A stretch of DNA of 64,000 nucleotides. Source: an uncultured Draconibacterium sp. (GTDB taxonomy: Bacteria; Bacteroidota; Bacteroidia; Bacteroidales; Prolixibacteraceae). How positions within the stretch are numbered: the first letter of the stretch is position 1; each line of letters starts with the position of its first letter. Below, piece by piece: positions 44,771 to 53,114 of the stretch. The notes below the pieces were generated by a model, which had not been told where the DNA came from, did no database searches, and saw only the letters and a program-made list of their open reading frames with translations. The stretch spans positions 1-64,000 of the forward strand of contig CANLMQ010000031.1 of the NCBI GenBank assembly GCA_947492175.1. Direction: 5' to 3'. The position numbers were made by a program, and so were the translations under genes.

Positions 44771-45958
44771 TTATGGTTCTATTGAAATAATTATCTTTTC
44801 ATCAATCTCTTTACAGCTTATGGGTGCCGAGAAACTAATGGCTTCGAATACATGGAGACATTCGGGCTTTAGTTCCAACTTCCCGGAGATCGTCAACGCT
44901 TTGGTTTCCTCTTCTTTAAATTGAATCTCTATATTATAGTACCGGGATAATTTGGCAGCGATGCTTTCCAATTTTTCGTTATTACAATACATCCATCCAT
45001 CTTTCCAGGATATATACTCCTTTACATCTACTTTTTCCTTCGTAAATTCACCCGATATATTATTTAATTTAAACTGTTCACTTTCCGTCATCAAAACCTT
45101 CTTTGATCTAACAAGCGCCTGTACACTGCCTGTAACCAAAACAACACTGCTGTTTAGCTCGTTCGGATGTGAATTTATATTGAATTCAGTTCCCAAAACC
45201 TTCACTTTTAAGTGATTGGTCTTTACATAAAAAGGGCATTGAGCATTATGAGCAACCTTCAAATATGCTTCGCCTTCAACATAAATTTCCCGCTTATCAC
45301 ATTTGAAACGAACGGGATATATCACCCGGCTACCTGAATTTAAACAGATGCTTGTTCCGTCGGAAAGAATCAGATTTGAGCGCTTACCATAGGGAACAAC
45401 TAACTGATTGAATATTACCTCCGGCTCCTTCTCCCTTGGAGTATCTGCTTGTTTCAACGAAACAGAATCAATTAATATCTCCCCCGCCTGCTTATATGAA
45501 ATTGAAGGAACTTTGGATTGAAGGACTTTCCGGGAATTATCGGACAAAATGAGCTGCACTTTATTCCCCTCGGGTTCCACTTTAGCTATCGCCTGGTAAT
45601 CAACTTCAGCATTCTTCCCTGCCACAAACCACAATAATCCCCCCACACCAAGCAATAAAAGAACTGAGGCAGCTGCCATCCATACATTTATTGTTCTAAC
45701 TTTTCCCTCGGAGGAATCTAATTTTAACTGAATACCAGACCAAAGTTCCCGGAGCTGTTCTTCGTCGATTTTTTTGTTTTCCTTTTTTAACCTTTTTAAA
45801 ATACCCTTAGCTTTTAACAGCTCTTCTTCCAGTTGCGGATGGTCATGCAAAAATCTTTGCCAGTATTCATCGGAAGCAGGATTTGGATTTTTTACCCACT
45901 CGATAAATTCTTCATTAACCATCAAATTCTGAAATTCCTTTTTCGAATAAAATTCCAT
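44771..45958 (-). CDS. FecR-family anti-sigma factor
   Basis: It transmits the substrate signal from the receptor's STN domain to the ECF sigma factor. The cytoplasmic N-terminus (~90 residues, basic and helical) would bind sigma. One transmembrane segment follows (VWMAAASVLLLLGVGGLLWFVA, residues 92-113). The periplasmic FecR domain contains QLVVPYGKRSNLILSDGTSICLNSGSRVIYPVRF and GEAYLKVAHNAQCPFYVKTNHLKVKVLGTEFNI. A C-terminal DUF4974-like part begins near KLESIAAKLSRYYNIEIQF. It is 395 aa, 105 nt after the sigma gene. Confidence 0.93.
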   Translation of the reverse strand: MEFYSKKEFQNLMVNEEFIEWVKNPNPASDEYWQRFLHDHPQLEEELLKAKGILKRLKKENKKIDEEQLRELWSGIQLKLDSSEGKVRTINVWMAAASVLLLLGVGGLLWFVAGKNAEVDYQAIAKVEPEGNKVQLILSDNSRKVLQSKVPSISYKQAGEILIDSVSLKQADTPREKEPEVIFNQLVVPYGKRSNLILSDGTSICLNSGSRVIYPVRFKCDKREIYVEGEAYLKVAHNAQCPFYVKTNHLKVKVLGTEFNINSHPNELNSSVVLVTGSVQALVRSKKVLMTESEQFKLNNISGEFTKEKVDVKEYISWKDGWMYCNNEKLESIAAKLSRYYNIEIQFKEEETKALTISGKLELKPECLHVFEAISFSAPISCKEIDEKIIISIEP

Positions 45959-46063
45959 AATAAACGAGGATTTATAAACCTAAAGAGAAAAATACCCGTT
46001 TTGTAATCAACCAATCTGATTTTTTTTGAAAAAAGGATCGAAAAAAGTAGAAAGGAACAAAAA

Positions 46064-46636
46064 TCAACCAACACTCTTTCTTAGAAGAAGAAACAATACA
46101 AGAGTCTGACTCTTTAAATTTTCACGAAGTTTTAATATTGATCGGTAAATCAGATTACGGGAGGCCTGATAACTCATATTCAAAACCTTGGAGAGTTCTT
46201 CATAACTAAAGTCCAGCACATATTTTAAATACACAGCTTCTCTTTGTCGCGGGGTTAAACAATTTAAAGCCAACTGTAAACCATCCGAATCCTCTTCATC
46301 AATAAATGTGTTGTCATCCTCTGCCAACTCGAAAATAAAAGGTAATTCATCAACACTTAAGAGCTTATTCGATTTATCATTTTGAATCCGTTTTAGAATA
46401 CTCCGCTTGAGCGACACCATCAGATAAGGCATAATTTTATTGGTTTTGCCTAAACGCGAACGAGTACTGTACAGGGATACGAACAGATCCTGAATGCAAT
46501 CTTTAACCAGATCATCGCAGGTGGAAAAACGCCTCCCATAAGTAAATAAATCGGAGGCCGTTCTTTCATATATCATTTTAAACGATTCGGCATTGCCCCT
46601 AAGAAAGTTTTCCCATAATTCCTGGTCAGTTAGCAT
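46064..46636 (-). CDS. ECF-type RNA polymerase sigma factor
   Basis: This sigma-70 family factor of the Bacteroidota ECF group pairs with FecR and STN-type SusC. Region 2 is seen in FKMIYERTASDLFTYGRRFSTCDDLVKDCIQDLFVSLYSTRSRLG, and region 4 (helix-turn-helix) in LNCLTPRQREAVYLKYVLDFSYEELSKVLNMSYQASRNLIYRSILKLRENL. No region 3 is present. At 190 aa the size is normal. It is the first gene of the minus-strand importer cluster and is preceded by a TAnnTTTG element. Confidence 0.93.
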   Translation of the reverse strand: MLTDQELWENFLRGNAESFKMIYERTASDLFTYGRRFSTCDDLVKDCIQDLFVSLYSTRSRLGKTNKIMPYLMVSLKRSILKRIQNDKSNKLLSVDELPFIFELAEDDNTFIDEEDSDGLQLALNCLTPRQREAVYLKYVLDFSYEELSKVLNMSYQASRNLIYRSILKLRENLKSQTLVLFLLLRKSVG

Positions 46637-46660
46637 GAAAAGAATAATTGGTTAATGAAA

Positions 46661-46668
46661 CAAATATA
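46661..46668 (-). promoter_or_regulatory. -7 promoter element for the ECF sigma gene
   Basis: Minus-strand TATATTTG is an exact TAnnTTTG match, 24 nt upstream of the sigma-factor ATG. No -33 TTG is evident at normal spacing. Confidence 0.45.
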
Positions 46669-46728
46669 TCAATATTTTGCTTCTTTCATTGTTACTAACA
46701 TCCCTCAAAAGATATTTTATAAGCGCAT

Positions 46729-46896
46729 AAAAAATCCCGGCGTCCAATCCGGGATTTTTCTTCACTCTGTTCTACAACAATCTAATTGTTGTTCACATTC
46801 TTAACTGGGTTTCTTTCACCAACTTATTCTTAATCTACTGTCCTTAACTCTTTCGGTTTGTTAATAACTTAACTGGGTTTGTATGGTACAAATATA
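46729..46896 (-). ncRNA. Candidate intergenic small RNA
   Basis: On the minus strand a TAnnTTTG element (TATATTTG, 46889-46896) is followed by about 150 nt without a convincing ORF. That stretch contains a perfect 8-bp hairpin (ACAACAAT/ATTGTTGT, 46774-46792) and ends in a strong hairpin AAAAATCCCGG/CCGGGATTTTT (46729-46759). The 13-mer CTTAACTGGGTTT (plus strand) occurs twice within it, at 46800-46812 and 46868-46880. Promoter, structure and terminator in order suggest an independent small RNA. It could instead be debris between two unrelated genes. Confidence 0.4.
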
Positions 46897-47003
46897 AATC
46901 GAACAACTTAAAGCATTTTACTTTCCCTTGCTGATTCACTCACGGCAAAAACCTGATTTTGAGGTATTCTTTTTCTTACTTTACTCACAGTTATTCGAAA
47001 GAG

Positions 47004-47037
47004 TTCAAAAAAAAAGCCCTTCCGAAGAAAGGCTTTT
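47004..47037 (-). terminator. Terminator after the TlpA-like gene
   Basis: Minus-strand AAAAGCC/GGCTTTT with inner CTTC/GAAG pairing is followed by a run of about ten T. It lies 23 nt after the stop codon of the thioredoxin-like lipoprotein gene. Confidence 0.8.
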
Positions 47038-47059
47038 CTATCTTTTTAAACATGTCTTG

Positions 47060-48154
47060 TTATTTATTCAAGAATGCAGCAACTGTTTCACCCAGCTCTG
47101 CACCACGTTTGTTTTTCGCAATGATTTTACCGTTTTTATCAACCAGTAAACTCGAAGGAATTGAACTAATTGCATACGCCTGAGCTGCGGCATTATTCCA
47201 ATATGCCAAATCCGACACATGATCCCAGGTTAAATTGTCATCTGCAATTGCTTTTATCCATGCCTCTTTATCTCTATCTAACGAAACACCAAATACACTA
47301 AAGCCTTTATCTTTATATTGTTCATAAGTATCGACAACATTAGGATTTTCAGCACGACATGGTCCACACCACGAAGCCCAAAAGTCAAGCAGAGTTAGTT
47401 CATTCTTCGAATAAATATCTGAAAATTTAACCGGATTTCCGTCTACATCATTTTGAGTAAAATCAGGAGCAATCTGCCCTACTGCTACCTTTTTAAGTTT
47501 GAGTATTTTTTCTTTTATCTCAATTATACTTTGTACCTCCTGTAACTTTGGATCTAAAGCATTTACCATTGTTTCCAATTCCTCGGCTTCTTTACCATAT
47601 TGAATTCGTGAAAGGAAATAAGGAGTAACATACGAAGTCTTATTCTCCTTAACAAAGTCTTCCTGAATAGTGTTTGTACTCTGATACAACTCATCAACTT
47701 TAGCCATTAATGCATTGGCTTTTGCTGTATCGCCAGCCGCACCGGCAGTGCGTGCTTCCTGGTACAACGCCATGTATTCTTCACTAATTTTTTTGATTTT
47801 ATCGTCAACTACCTTGTATTCATCGTGAGTTTTCGATCCGGTAATTTCAGCCATATAAATTGAATCTGCCTTTCCTGTCATTGTAATTTTTGCATTTTCA
47901 ACAAAAACCAATGCTTTGGCACGTTGTCCCAAAAGCGAAATGTAATAAGCACCTGGTGTAGGCACTTCTCCTTCTAAAACGGCAACACCATCAACCACAT
48001 CGGCTGTGTCAATACCTACCAATTCACCGGCAGCACGTTCTTCCATAACAACCTGACCTTCCGCGCCTTCAAGTTTAACATCAATTTTAAATCCTTTTTC
48101 TTGCGTGCACGAAAACAAGGCAGCACCCAACATTAAAAATAACAACTTCTTCAT
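47060..48154 (-). CDS. TlpA-like thioredoxin lipoprotein with DUF4369-like N-terminus
   Basis: It is a probable envelope thiol-disulfide reductase. A lipoprotein signal (LGAALFSC) precedes a DUF4369-like beta domain (KIDVKLEGAEGQVVMEERAAGELVGIDTADVVDG, ~20-110) and a helical linker. The AhpC/TSA-thioredoxin domain follows: VGQIAPDFTQNDVDGNPVKFSDIY, active site FWASWCGPCRAENP (CxxC near residue 265), FGVSLDRDKEAW and ISSIPSSLLVDKNGKI with the cis-Pro. ATG 48154 gives a proper signal peptide; the longer frame upstream would mask it. It is monocistronic with its own terminator and promoter. Confidence 0.9.
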   Translation of the reverse strand: MKKLLFLMLGAALFSCTQEKGFKIDVKLEGAEGQVVMEERAAGELVGIDTADVVDGVAVLEGEVPTPGAYYISLLGQRAKALVFVENAKITMTGKADSIYMAEITGSKTHDEYKVVDDKIKKISEEYMALYQEARTAGAAGDTAKANALMAKVDELYQSTNTIQEDFVKENKTSYVTPYFLSRIQYGKEAEELETMVNALDPKLQEVQSIIEIKEKILKLKKVAVGQIAPDFTQNDVDGNPVKFSDIYSKNELTLLDFWASWCGPCRAENPNVVDTYEQYKDKGFSVFGVSLDRDKEAWIKAIADDNLTWDHVSDLAYWNNAAAQAYAISSIPSSLLVDKNGKIIAKNKRGAELGETVAAFLNK

Positions 48155-48182
48155 TCTGTACAGTTTTTCTATGATTTTGCAT

Positions 48183-48212
48183 CGAAGATACACAATCCTT
48201 CCAATTTCCAAA
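48183..48212 (-). promoter_or_regulatory. Promoter for the TlpA-like gene
   Basis: Minus-strand TTTG (-33 type, at about 48209-48212) is followed after about 18 nt by TATCTTCG (48183-48190), one mismatch from TAnnTTTG. The start codon is 29 nt downstream. Confidence 0.45.
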
Positions 48213-48287
48213 CTGAATATTGCAATTTGGTAGTGTCATACCTTCTTAAATTATGTAAATTGCATTCAGAATCTATTGGTAGATAAA

Positions 48288-49163
48288 ATGAGTAAAAAAG
48301 TTGCATTGGTTTTATCGGGTGGTGGGGCCAGAGGACTGGCTCATATCGGAGTGATAGAAGAACTGGAAAAAAGAGGTTATGAAATTGCATCGATTGCAGG
48401 AACATCGATGGGCGCACTGGTTGGAGGAGTTTATGCCTGTAAAAAACTGGAAGAATATAAAAAATGGGTAACCAGACTTAGCCGGCACGAGATGTTTTTG
48501 CTGGTTGACTTTACTTTTGGAGGCGGTGGAATTATTAAGGGAGAGAAGGTATTAAATGCCATGAAAGAATTTATTCCCGACCGTAACATTGAAGATTTAC
48601 CTATTCCCTACTCTGCCACGGCTGCCGATATTTTAAAACACGAAGAAGTGGTTTTCCGAACAGGTAGTTTATATTATGCTATCCGCGCTTCAATAGCAAT
48701 TCCTTCCGTATTTACCCCTGTAGTTAATGGCAGTTCTGTTATTGTTGACGGAGGTGTTCTGAATAATGTACCTATTTCCAATGTAGATAGAAATAATGGA
48801 GACCTTTTGATTGCTGTTAATGTAAATGCCAACATTCCACTAAATAAATTAAAAGAGCGCAAGGATGAAATTGAGAAAAAAGAAAGTGCCTATCAAAAAT
48901 GGATAAACGACTTTTCAGAATTTGTAGGAAATAATCATCCAAAAGAAAAAAAGGAGAGTTTGGGATTTCTTTCGTTAATAGATAAAACCATTACTACCGG
49001 AATGCTAAAGCTTGCACAGTATTCCATTAAAGAAGGGAATCCTGATATTTTAATTAATATTTCGAGGGAAGCGTGCGGAACCTACGATTTTTATAAAGCA
49101 AATGAACTAATAGAGATGGGAAGATTGGCTGCCCGGGAAACGCTCGATAAACTTAAAGAGTAG
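48288..49163 (+). CDS. Patatin-like phospholipase
   Basis: It is a Ser-Asp dyad lipid acyl hydrolase. The oxyanion loop GGGARGLAHIGV is near residues 12-23, the nucleophile elbow GTSMG has Ser near residue 40, and VDGGVLNNVP near residue 153 holds the catalytic Asp. Compact 291-aa patatins of this RssA-like kind are common in Bacteroidota. No signal peptide is present, so it is probably cytoplasmic or membrane-associated. ATG 48288 (MSKKVALVLSGGG) is the natural start, four codons inside the longest frame. It is divergent from the TlpA-like gene. Confidence 0.9.
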   Translation: MSKKVALVLSGGGARGLAHIGVIEELEKRGYEIASIAGTSMGALVGGVYACKKLEEYKKWVTRLSRHEMFLLVDFTFGGGGIIKGEKVLNAMKEFIPDRNIEDLPIPYSATAADILKHEEVVFRTGSLYYAIRASIAIPSVFTPVVNGSSVIVDGGVLNNVPISNVDRNNGDLLIAVNVNANIPLNKLKERKDEIEKKESAYQKWINDFSEFVGNNHPKEKKESLGFLSLIDKTITTGMLKLAQYSIKEGNPDILINISREACGTYDFYKANELIEMGRLAARETLDKLKE

Positions 49164-49218
49164 CTCACGCAACCAAAACAGTTTTTTAGTCGTCTCATCA
49201 CTATAAAAACCATTTGCA

Positions 49219-49887
49219 ATGAAAAAACCGAAAACAACACTTCTTCCAATTGTCTTGTTTCTTATTCTTTCGTTACCTGCAATGATATTTCAAAGCTGCG
49301 AACCGGATGATTGCGACGATGAAAATAATTTTTGCGATACGTGCATTAAAGTTTTAAAACCAAACATCTACATTTATCCCGAACGTGAACTTCAGTTAGA
49401 TGTCTCAATTAACTTTCCTCGAGGAGGTGCAGTAACTCTTTCAATTCCGGAATATGGAAATGGCTGGAGTATTTCGGTTGATACTTTTGGAAAAATCGAC
49501 GATAAATACGACTATCTTTTTTACGAAAGTGAGCAGCCTGATGTTTGTCAAATGAATAAAGGATGGAGTATAAAACAAGATAGCCTCACAATGTTTTTTA
49601 CTCAAAATTTAAAAGAATACGGTTTTAAAGGACGAGAGATTGATGATTTTATTGAATTTTGGATTCCCCGTTTGAAAGATTCGGAATACTACCAAGTTTA
49701 TCCGCAAACAAATACAATTATAGATAGTGTTATTGAATTAACTTTCTCTGAAATGCCCGATAACATACTCAGGTTATTTTATCTGATTGAAGAATCAAAC
49801 GCAAATACTTCGTTGCAAGTTCCCCAAATAAATGCCTTTAAACGCGAAGGCTTTTTTGTAACCGAGTGGGGAGTAATTCTAAGATAA
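49219..49887 (+). CDS. Lipoprotein of unknown function with KPxIYxYPE motif
   Basis: I cannot assign a function. A signal peptide with a lipobox (FQSCEPDDCDDENNFCDTC) gives a Cys- and Asp-rich N-terminus. The mature part opens with KPNIYIYPERELQLDVSINFPRGGAVTLSIPEYGNGWSISVDTFGKID. The motif K-P-x-I-Y-x-Y-P-E followed by a beta-sandwich-like stretch recurs, as I recall, in uncharacterised bacterial proteins. The rest (YDYLFYESEQPDVCQMNKGW ... FIEFWIPRLKDSEYYQVYPQT) fits a compact globular domain ending EGFFVTEWGVILR. It is 222 aa, probably outer-membrane-anchored, and 55 nt after the patatin gene. Confidence 0.7.
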   Translation: MKKPKTTLLPIVLFLILSLPAMIFQSCEPDDCDDENNFCDTCIKVLKPNIYIYPERELQLDVSINFPRGGAVTLSIPEYGNGWSISVDTFGKIDDKYDYLFYESEQPDVCQMNKGWSIKQDSLTMFFTQNLKEYGFKGREIDDFIEFWIPRLKDSEYYQVYPQTNTIIDSVIELTFSEMPDNILRLFYLIEESNANTSLQVPQINAFKREGFFVTEWGVILR

Positions 49888-49946
49888 TTTTAGTCTGGTT
49901 GTATTTATCTTGTAATTTGCTTTTTTTGTGGTCAAAATAAAAAGCA

Positions 49947-50507
49947 ATGTCCAAAATCGTAATAGTTAATAATGCAGAGCCAGGGATTACTGAATTTGCA
50001 AAACCCTTTGAGCAGATAATTTCTGAAGCCGGTTCCAGGTTTGTATGTATTAATTATTCTGATTGTTTAAATTTTAATTTTGAGGAAGTAGATGGAGCCA
50101 TATTAACCGGATCGCCACAAGGCGACGACATTGTAGAACACCATCTTCCCTACTTTTTATGGGTGCGCGAATTTGAAAAACCTGTTTTTGGAATATGCGC
50201 AGGGCACCATATTACCGGGTACCTTTATGGTTCTGCACTTTTACGCAGCAAGGAACCTGAGTCTGGCGATTTTAATGTTGAAATTATAAAACCCAACCCG
50301 CTTTTTAACGGAATATCAAAATCATTCGTAGCAAAACAAATGCACAACGATTCTATAACTTTACCTTCCGGTTTTGAATTGCTGGCCACTTCAAAAACCT
50401 GTGTTAACCAACTTATGAAACACAATCAAAAACCGATTTACACCTGCCAGTTCCATCCCGAATTCTATAATCATAAGCTAATCCGTAATTTCCTTCAACT
50501 CTGTTAA
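49947..50507 (+). CDS. Class I glutamine amidotransferase-like protein
   Basis: It is a stand-alone GATase1 domain (186 aa). The elements of the family are ILTGSPQGDD (oxyanion region), nucleophile Cys in VFGICAGHHITGYLYG (GxCxGH), and CQFHPEF with the His-Glu of the triad. It resembles GuaA/GMP-synthase-like amidotransferases without a synthetase domain, so it may hydrolyse gamma-glutamyl compounds or act with an unlinked partner. The stop codon overlaps the left border of a 165-bp inverted-repeat element that follows. Confidence 0.85.
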   Translation: MSKIVIVNNAEPGITEFAKPFEQIISEAGSRFVCINYSDCLNFNFEEVDGAILTGSPQGDDIVEHHLPYFLWVREFEKPVFGICAGHHITGYLYGSALLRSKEPESGDFNVEIIKPNPLFNGISKSFVAKQMHNDSITLPSGFELLATSKTCVNQLMKHNQKPIYTCQFHPEFYNHKLIRNFLQLC

Positions 50508-50508
50508 A

Positions 50509-50673
50509 CCCGGATTATGCATTAACCTTTGTAATGTGCCTTGAAAGTGCAATAAAACAAGAACTTTCCGGAACGAGGCATAGCACCGTTCTGGTGAGAG
50601 AAAGAAAGTTAGTGGAACGACTTGTTTTGAAGCAATTTCAAGGTGTAATAAATTTTTTAATGCATATTTCGGG
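50509..50673. repeat. MITE-like element or long rod-shaped structured RNA (165 bp)
   Basis: The terminal inverted repeats CCCGGATTATGCATTAA (50509-50525) and TTAATGCATATTTCGGG (50657-50673) match at 14 of 17 positions, with one more position able to form a G-U pair. They are flanked on both sides by TTAAA (50504-50508 and 50674-50678), as a target-site duplication would be. Inside, CCTTGAAA/TTTCAAGG, AAAACAAG/CTTGTTTT, ACTTTC/GAAAGT and CGGAACG/CGTTCTG pair in nested order. The whole segment can thus fold as one long imperfect rod with internal loops. This fits a non-autonomous mobile repeat. A 6S-like RNA is the main alternative. The left copy of TTAAA contains the stop codon of the preceding gene. 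No transposase or second copy is in the window. Confidence 0.6.
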
Positions 50674-50753
50674 TTAAAAGCCTACTTTCCTCTATTCAAT
50701 ATGAAGAATGAATGAACAATTAACAAAAAACAGTGTAGTACTACCAGAAAGTT

Positions 50754-50761
50754 TACCTTTG
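50754..50761 (+). promoter_or_regulatory. -7 promoter element for the helicase gene
   Basis: TACCTTTG is an exact TAnnTTTG match, 60 nt upstream of the ATG at 50822. No clear -33 TTG is visible. Confidence 0.45.
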
Positions 50762-50821
50762 CAGGCTTTTTAAATCTCCCCACAAAATATCAGACAAATA
50801 TTTTAATAAGGGAACTATTAA

Positions 50822-52099
50822 ATGAATATGCAATTCAAAGATCTGGATTTGATTGAGCCCATTTTAAATGCGCTTGAAGATCAAAAATATACCGAGCCAA
50901 CGCCCATTCAGGAAAAGGCCATACCACTTGTATTAAACCGTACCGATGTTCTAGGATGTGCCCAAACAGGAACCGGAAAAACTGCAGCTTTTGCAATCCC
51001 TATTATTCAGCTCTTGTATCATGATTCGCAGTACAAACAACGACACAAAAAAATTAAAGCGCTGGTGATTACTCCAACAAGGGAACTGGCCATTCAGATT
51101 AGCGACAGTTTTAGCACGTACAGTAAATACACACAGCTTAAGAACACGGTAATTTTTGGAGGAGTAAAACAAGGTGCTCAGGTTAACGCATTACAAAACG
51201 GCGTTGATATTTTAGTAGCGACACCTGGCCGGTTACTTGATCTAATGGACCAAGGCTACATTCGGTTAACCGATATCGAATATTTTGTTTTGGACGAGGC
51301 CGACCGTATGCTCGACATGGGATTTATCCACGACATCCGGAAAATCATCCATAAACTTCCACACAAACGTCAGTCGCTGTTTTTTTCGGCTACCATGCCC
51401 TCAAAAATTGTAGAACTTTCCCGCAAGATATTACATAATCCTAAAAAAGTTGAGGTTACTCCCGCTTCATCAACCGCAGAAACTATTCAACAATATTTGT
51501 ACTTTACAAACCGAACCGACAAAAAGAATTTGCTGAAACATATTCTTAAGGATGAAAAAATGGATCAGGTGCTGTTGTTTTCAAAAACAAAACACGGGGC
51601 CGACAGAATTGCCCGCAACCTGGCAAAACAAAAGATTAAGGCTGCTGCAATTCATGGAGACAAAGGGCAAAACCAACGTCAAAAAGCACTTACCCAGTTT
51701 AAAAATGGAGAAATTCGTGTTTTGGTTGCCACCGATATTGCAGCACGCGGAATCGATATCGACAAACTTCGGTACGTAATAAACTACGACATACCCAATA
51801 TCTCAGAAACATATGTACACCGCATAGGGCGTTCGGGCCGGGCCGGTGAAGATGGAGTGGCCATTTCGATGAGTGAACCGGAAGAAAATGTTTTCGTAAA
51901 AGATATTGAAAAGCTGATCAAACAAAAAATCAAGGTGGTAAAAGACAATCCTTTCCCACAAACCGACCGCCCCATGACTGACAAGGAGAAAAAAGAATGG
52001 GAAAAGGAAAAACAAAAAAGGAAAAAGGAATTTTTTGCCAACCGGAAATTAAATGCCGATAAATCAAAATCGCAAAATAATTCCCGAAGAAGAAGGTAA
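50822..52099 (+). CDS. DEAD-box ATP-dependent RNA helicase, RhlE type
   Basis: It unwinds RNA, typically in ribosome assembly and cold adaptation. The motifs are in order: Q motif (YTEPTPIQEKAIP), I (AQTGTGKT), Ia (PTRELAIQI), GG (FGGVKQ), Ib (TPGRLLD), II (VLDEADRML), III (FSATMP), IV (VLLFSKTK), V (VATDIAARGIDI) and VI (YVHRIGRSGRAG). The C-terminal ~45 residues are strongly basic (KEKKEWEKEKQKRKKEFFANRK) and end in RRRR, a common RhlE tail. It is 425 aa. rlmF follows 17 nt after the stop codon, an association that fits rRNA metabolism. Confidence 0.93.
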   Translation: MNMQFKDLDLIEPILNALEDQKYTEPTPIQEKAIPLVLNRTDVLGCAQTGTGKTAAFAIPIIQLLYHDSQYKQRHKKIKALVITPTRELAIQISDSFSTYSKYTQLKNTVIFGGVKQGAQVNALQNGVDILVATPGRLLDLMDQGYIRLTDIEYFVLDEADRMLDMGFIHDIRKIIHKLPHKRQSLFFSATMPSKIVELSRKILHNPKKVEVTPASSTAETIQQYLYFTNRTDKKNLLKHILKDEKMDQVLLFSKTKHGADRIARNLAKQKIKAAAIHGDKGQNQRQKALTQFKNGEIRVLVATDIAARGIDIDKLRYVINYDIPNISETYVHRIGRSGRAGEDGVAISMSEPEENVFVKDIEKLIKQKIKVVKDNPFPQTDRPMTDKEKKEWEKEKQKRKKEFFANRKLNADKSKSQNNSRRRR

Positions 52100-52116
52100 A
52101 TTGTTTGCTAAAAATT

Positions 52117-53049
52117 ATGCCGCAGAATAAAAAGGAACATCCAAAAGTTAAGTCGCAACTACATCCTCAAAATAAGCACAGGGAGCGCTACAACTTTAAG
52201 GAATTATGCAAAACTTGTCCGGAACTTGCTCCTTTTATAAGTACAAATAAATACAACGACGAGTCGGTTAATTTTTTTGATCCCCAGGCAGTACTTGTTC
52301 TAAATCGGGCGCTGTTAAAACATTTTTACGGAATTCAATACTGGGATATTCCTGCTGGCTACCTGTGTCCGCCCATTCCGGGCAGGGCCGATTACATACA
52401 TTACATCGCTGATTTATTAAGTACTGACAGTGTTATTCCAACCGGAAGTTCGGTAAAATGTTTAGACGTTGGTGTTGGAGCAAATTCTATTTATCCGATT
52501 ATAGGTACGAAAGAATACGGTTGGTCGTTTGTAGGTTCCGACATCGACTTAGCAGCAACAAAGTCTGCCTCAAACATCATCGGGAAAAATCCCGAATTAC
52601 AAGATGTTGTTCAAATCAGGTATCAGAACAATCCGGATGCAATTTTTAAAGGAATAATAGAAAAAGGTGAACACTTTCACGTCACTATTTGCAATCCTCC
52701 TTTTCACAGTTCGGCGCATGCTGCGCAAGCCGGAACTTTGCGGAAACTGCGTAATTTAAAAGGAGAGAAAAATATTCGTACAACCTTAAATTTTGGAGGT
52801 CAAAACAATGAATTGTGGTGCGAGGGTGGTGAAAAAAGGTTTATACTGCAAATGATCCGGGAGAGTCTGCAATTTGCCGGATCAGTAGTGTGGTTTTCAA
52901 CACTCGTGTCGAAAGAAACAAATCTACCTGCCGTGTACAGAATACTAAAAAAGGTGAAAGCACGCGAAGTAAAGACAATTAATATGGGACAAGGAAACAA
53001 AAAGAGCAGGATTGTTGCCTGGACTTTTCAAACACAACACTCTGAATAA
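52117..53049 (+). CDS. rlmF: 23S rRNA (adenine(1618)-N6)-methyltransferase
   Basis: It methylates A1618 of 23S rRNA using S-adenosylmethionine. The family opening HPQNKHRERYNFKELCKTCPELAPF is present, as are LLKHFYGIQYWDIPAGYLCPPIPGRADYIHYIADLL, the SAM-binding CLDVGVGANSIYPIIG, FVGSDID, and the catalytic NPPFHSS (N6-adenine MTase NPPF). The ATG at 52117 (MPQNKKEHPK) is preferred over the in-frame TTG at 52105. It is 310 aa, normal for RlmF, and is probably co-transcribed with the helicase gene. Confidence 0.93.
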   Translation: MPQNKKEHPKVKSQLHPQNKHRERYNFKELCKTCPELAPFISTNKYNDESVNFFDPQAVLVLNRALLKHFYGIQYWDIPAGYLCPPIPGRADYIHYIADLLSTDSVIPTGSSVKCLDVGVGANSIYPIIGTKEYGWSFVGSDIDLAATKSASNIIGKNPELQDVVQIRYQNNPDAIFKGIIEKGEHFHVTICNPPFHSSAHAAQAGTLRKLRNLKGEKNIRTTLNFGGQNNELWCEGGEKRFILQMIRESLQFAGSVVWFSTLVSKETNLPAVYRILKKVKAREVKTINMGQGNKKSRIVAWTFQTQHSE

Positions 53050-53081
53050 AAAAAACCACCTGTAAAATTACAGATGGTTTC
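53050..53081 (-). terminator. Terminator between convergent rlmF and asnB
   Basis: AAACCACCTGTAA pairs with TTACAGATGGTTT with one mismatch. The T-rich side (eight T) lies on the minus strand, so it mainly serves asnB. Confidence 0.75.
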
Positions 53082-53114
53082 ATGTGATTGATTAGCCCGG
53101 AATCTTTTTGATTC

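Noticed and set aside
46928..47183. Plus-strand ORFs of 73-74 codons at the end of the TlpA-like gene
   Set aside because: They overlap the terminator and the antisense of a well-supported coding region.
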